From the NCBI RefSeq assembly GCF_040958095.1, contig NC_091158.1, positions 37,642,710-37,706,709 of the forward strand: 64,000 bases of DNA, written 5' to 3'. A model generated the notes under the pieces. It did not search any database and had not been told where the DNA came from. It saw only the letters and a list, made by a program, of their open reading frames with translations. This DNA comes from Procambarus clarkii (taxonomy: Eukaryota > Arthropoda > Malacostraca > Decapoda > Cambaridae). This document shows positions 62,801-64,000 of the stretch, piece after piece; position 1 is the stretch's first letter, and the number at the start of each line of letters is the position of its first letter. The position numbers were made by a program, and so were the translations under genes.

Positions 62801-63515
62801 ATATCCCACCCTGTACGGGTGCCCGACGTCATATACCCCACCCTAGTATGGGTGCCCGCCCTCATATATCACACCCCTGTTCGGGTGCCTGCCCGCATAT
62901 ATCCCACCCCTGTTCGGGTGCCCGCCCTCATATATCCCACCCCTGTACAGGTGTCCGCCCACATATATCCCACCCCTGTATGGGTGCCCGACCTCATATA
63001 TCCCACACCTGTATGAGTGCCCGCCCTCATATATCCCACCCCTGTACGGGTGCCCGACCTCATATATCCCACATCTGTACGGGTGCCCGGCGTCATATAT
63101 CCCACCCCTGTACGGGTGTCCGCGCTCTTATATCCCACAGCTGTATGGGTGCCCGACCTCATATATCCCCTACCTGTACGGATGCCCGCCTTAATATATC
63201 CCACCCCTGCACGGGTGCCCGCCTACATATATGCCATCACTGTACGGGTACCTGCCCTCATATATCCCACTTCTGTACGTTTCCCCTCCCTCATATATCC
63301 CACTCTAATACGGGTGCCCGCTCTCATATATCTCACCCCTGTACGGGTGCCCTCCCTCATTTATCCCACCCCTGTACGGGTGTCCGCCCTCATATTTCCC
63401 ACCCCAGTACGGGCACCCGACCTCATATATCCCACCTTTGTACGGGTGCCCTCCCTCATGTATCCCACCCCTGTACGGGTGCCCGTCTGCATGTATCCCA
63501 CCCCTGTACGGGTGC
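53859..63515. repeat. Higher-order duplication, two copies of about 4829 bp
   Basis: 53859-58687 and 58688-63515 are near-identical over their whole length. The offset drops from 4829 to 4828 at a single-base deletion near 61167. After 63515 the sequence resumes material resembling 50,720 onward. The offset is not a multiple of 33. Confidence 0.85.
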
Positions 63516-64000
63516 CTGCCCTCATAGATCACACCCTTGTACGGGTGCCCGCCCTCATATATCGCACCCCTTTACGGGTTCCCGTTATCATATATCCCAC
63601 CTGTCACCGGATGCCCGCCATATTATATCCAACCCGTGTGCGAGTCCCCGCTCTCATATATCACACCCATATAGTGGTGCACGCCCTCATATATCCCATC
63701 CCTGTACGGGTGCCCGCCCTCATATATCCCATCCCTATATGGGTGCCCGCGCTCATATATACAACCCCTGTATGGGTTCCTGCCATCACATATCCCACCC
63801 GTGTACGGGTTCCCGCCCTATTATATCCAACCCGTGTACGAGTCCCCGCCCTCATATATCACACCCATATAGTGGTGCACGCCCTCATAAAGCCAACGCC
63901 TGTACGGGTGCCCGACATCACATATCCCACCCCTGTACGGATCCCCGCGCTCATATATCCCACCCCTGTACGGGTTCCCGACCTCATTTATCCCCCCCTG

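Larger units (their letters stand above)
28981..64000 (-). repeat. 33-bp satellite, right arm (reverse orientation), continues past the window
   Basis: Same 33-bp unit, now with CCCACCCCTGTACGGG on the plus strand, for 35 kb apart from the 500-N gap (about 1,050 copies). Individual variant units seen in the left arm reappear in inverted order. One example is the ordered run at 27030-27404 (plus), which corresponds unit for unit to 45641-46018 and 48611-48988 (minus), apart from one extra unit. The array runs to the last base shown. Confidence 0.97.

Noticed and set aside
22678-64000. A CRISPR-like array
   Set aside because: There are no unique spacers. The 33-bp units are contiguous, and the context is eukaryotic transposon DNA.

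Overview
The window is eukaryotic repeat DNA, with no bacterial or viral gene layout. TTAGG-type repeats, a tRNA-derived SINE, a Penelope-like element, Ty3/gypsy elements and many (TA)n arrays suggest an arthropod, most likely a decapod crustacean. The organism is an inference, not something a marker gene proves. I see no intact host gene.

Region 1 (1-22,677) is a transposon graveyard. From the left: a Q/P-rich, possibly gag-like reading frame runs off the window on the minus strand (504 to 1). About 3.4 kb follows in which I recognise nothing. Next comes the 3' end of a minus-strand gypsy element, with a pol tail, polypurine tract and LTR (3938-5166). A nearly complete minus-strand Ty3/gypsy element, called A here (5978-13011), has paired LTRs, a 4-bp target-site duplication, PBS and PPT, a SCAN-like gag, protease, integrase, RT and RNase H. 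Its integrase precedes its RT, the hallmark of the Gmr1-like branch. A is inserted into the pol frame of an older relative, element B (13012-15735 plus the flank left of A). Then come a palindromic tetramer of a tRNA-derived SINE (15804-16800), a 389-bp TIR/MITE-like element with a TTAGG foldback core (16889-17277), a 5'-truncated Penelope-like element with a GIY-YIG domain (17581-18919), an RT-like fragment with an N-terminal zinc finger (19553-20710), a second Penelope 3' fragment in opposite orientation (20711-21150), and another copy of the left-hand LTR (21514-22677). TA microsatellites sit at most junctions between 15.7 and 19.1 kb.

Region 2 (22,678-64,000 and beyond) is one satellite made of a 33-bp unit, roughly 1,200 copies, with a 500-N assembly gap (43412-43911). 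The unit runs in one direction to about 28,980 and in the opposite direction from there to the window end. Higher-order tandem duplications are visible (about 1.68, 2.50, 2.97 and 4.83 kb), and the same ordered block of variant units occurs in both arms in opposite orientation. Because 33 is a multiple of 3 and the unit has no stop in five of six frames, the satellite yields long apparent reading frames (over 1,000 codons) that should not be called genes.

Elements A and B share a gag-protease-pol plan in what looks like one continuous ancestral frame. Both are broken by frameshifts and stops, so neither copy can act on its own. The two most unusual structures are the strand-switched higher-order satellite and the nested Gmr1-type gypsy pair.
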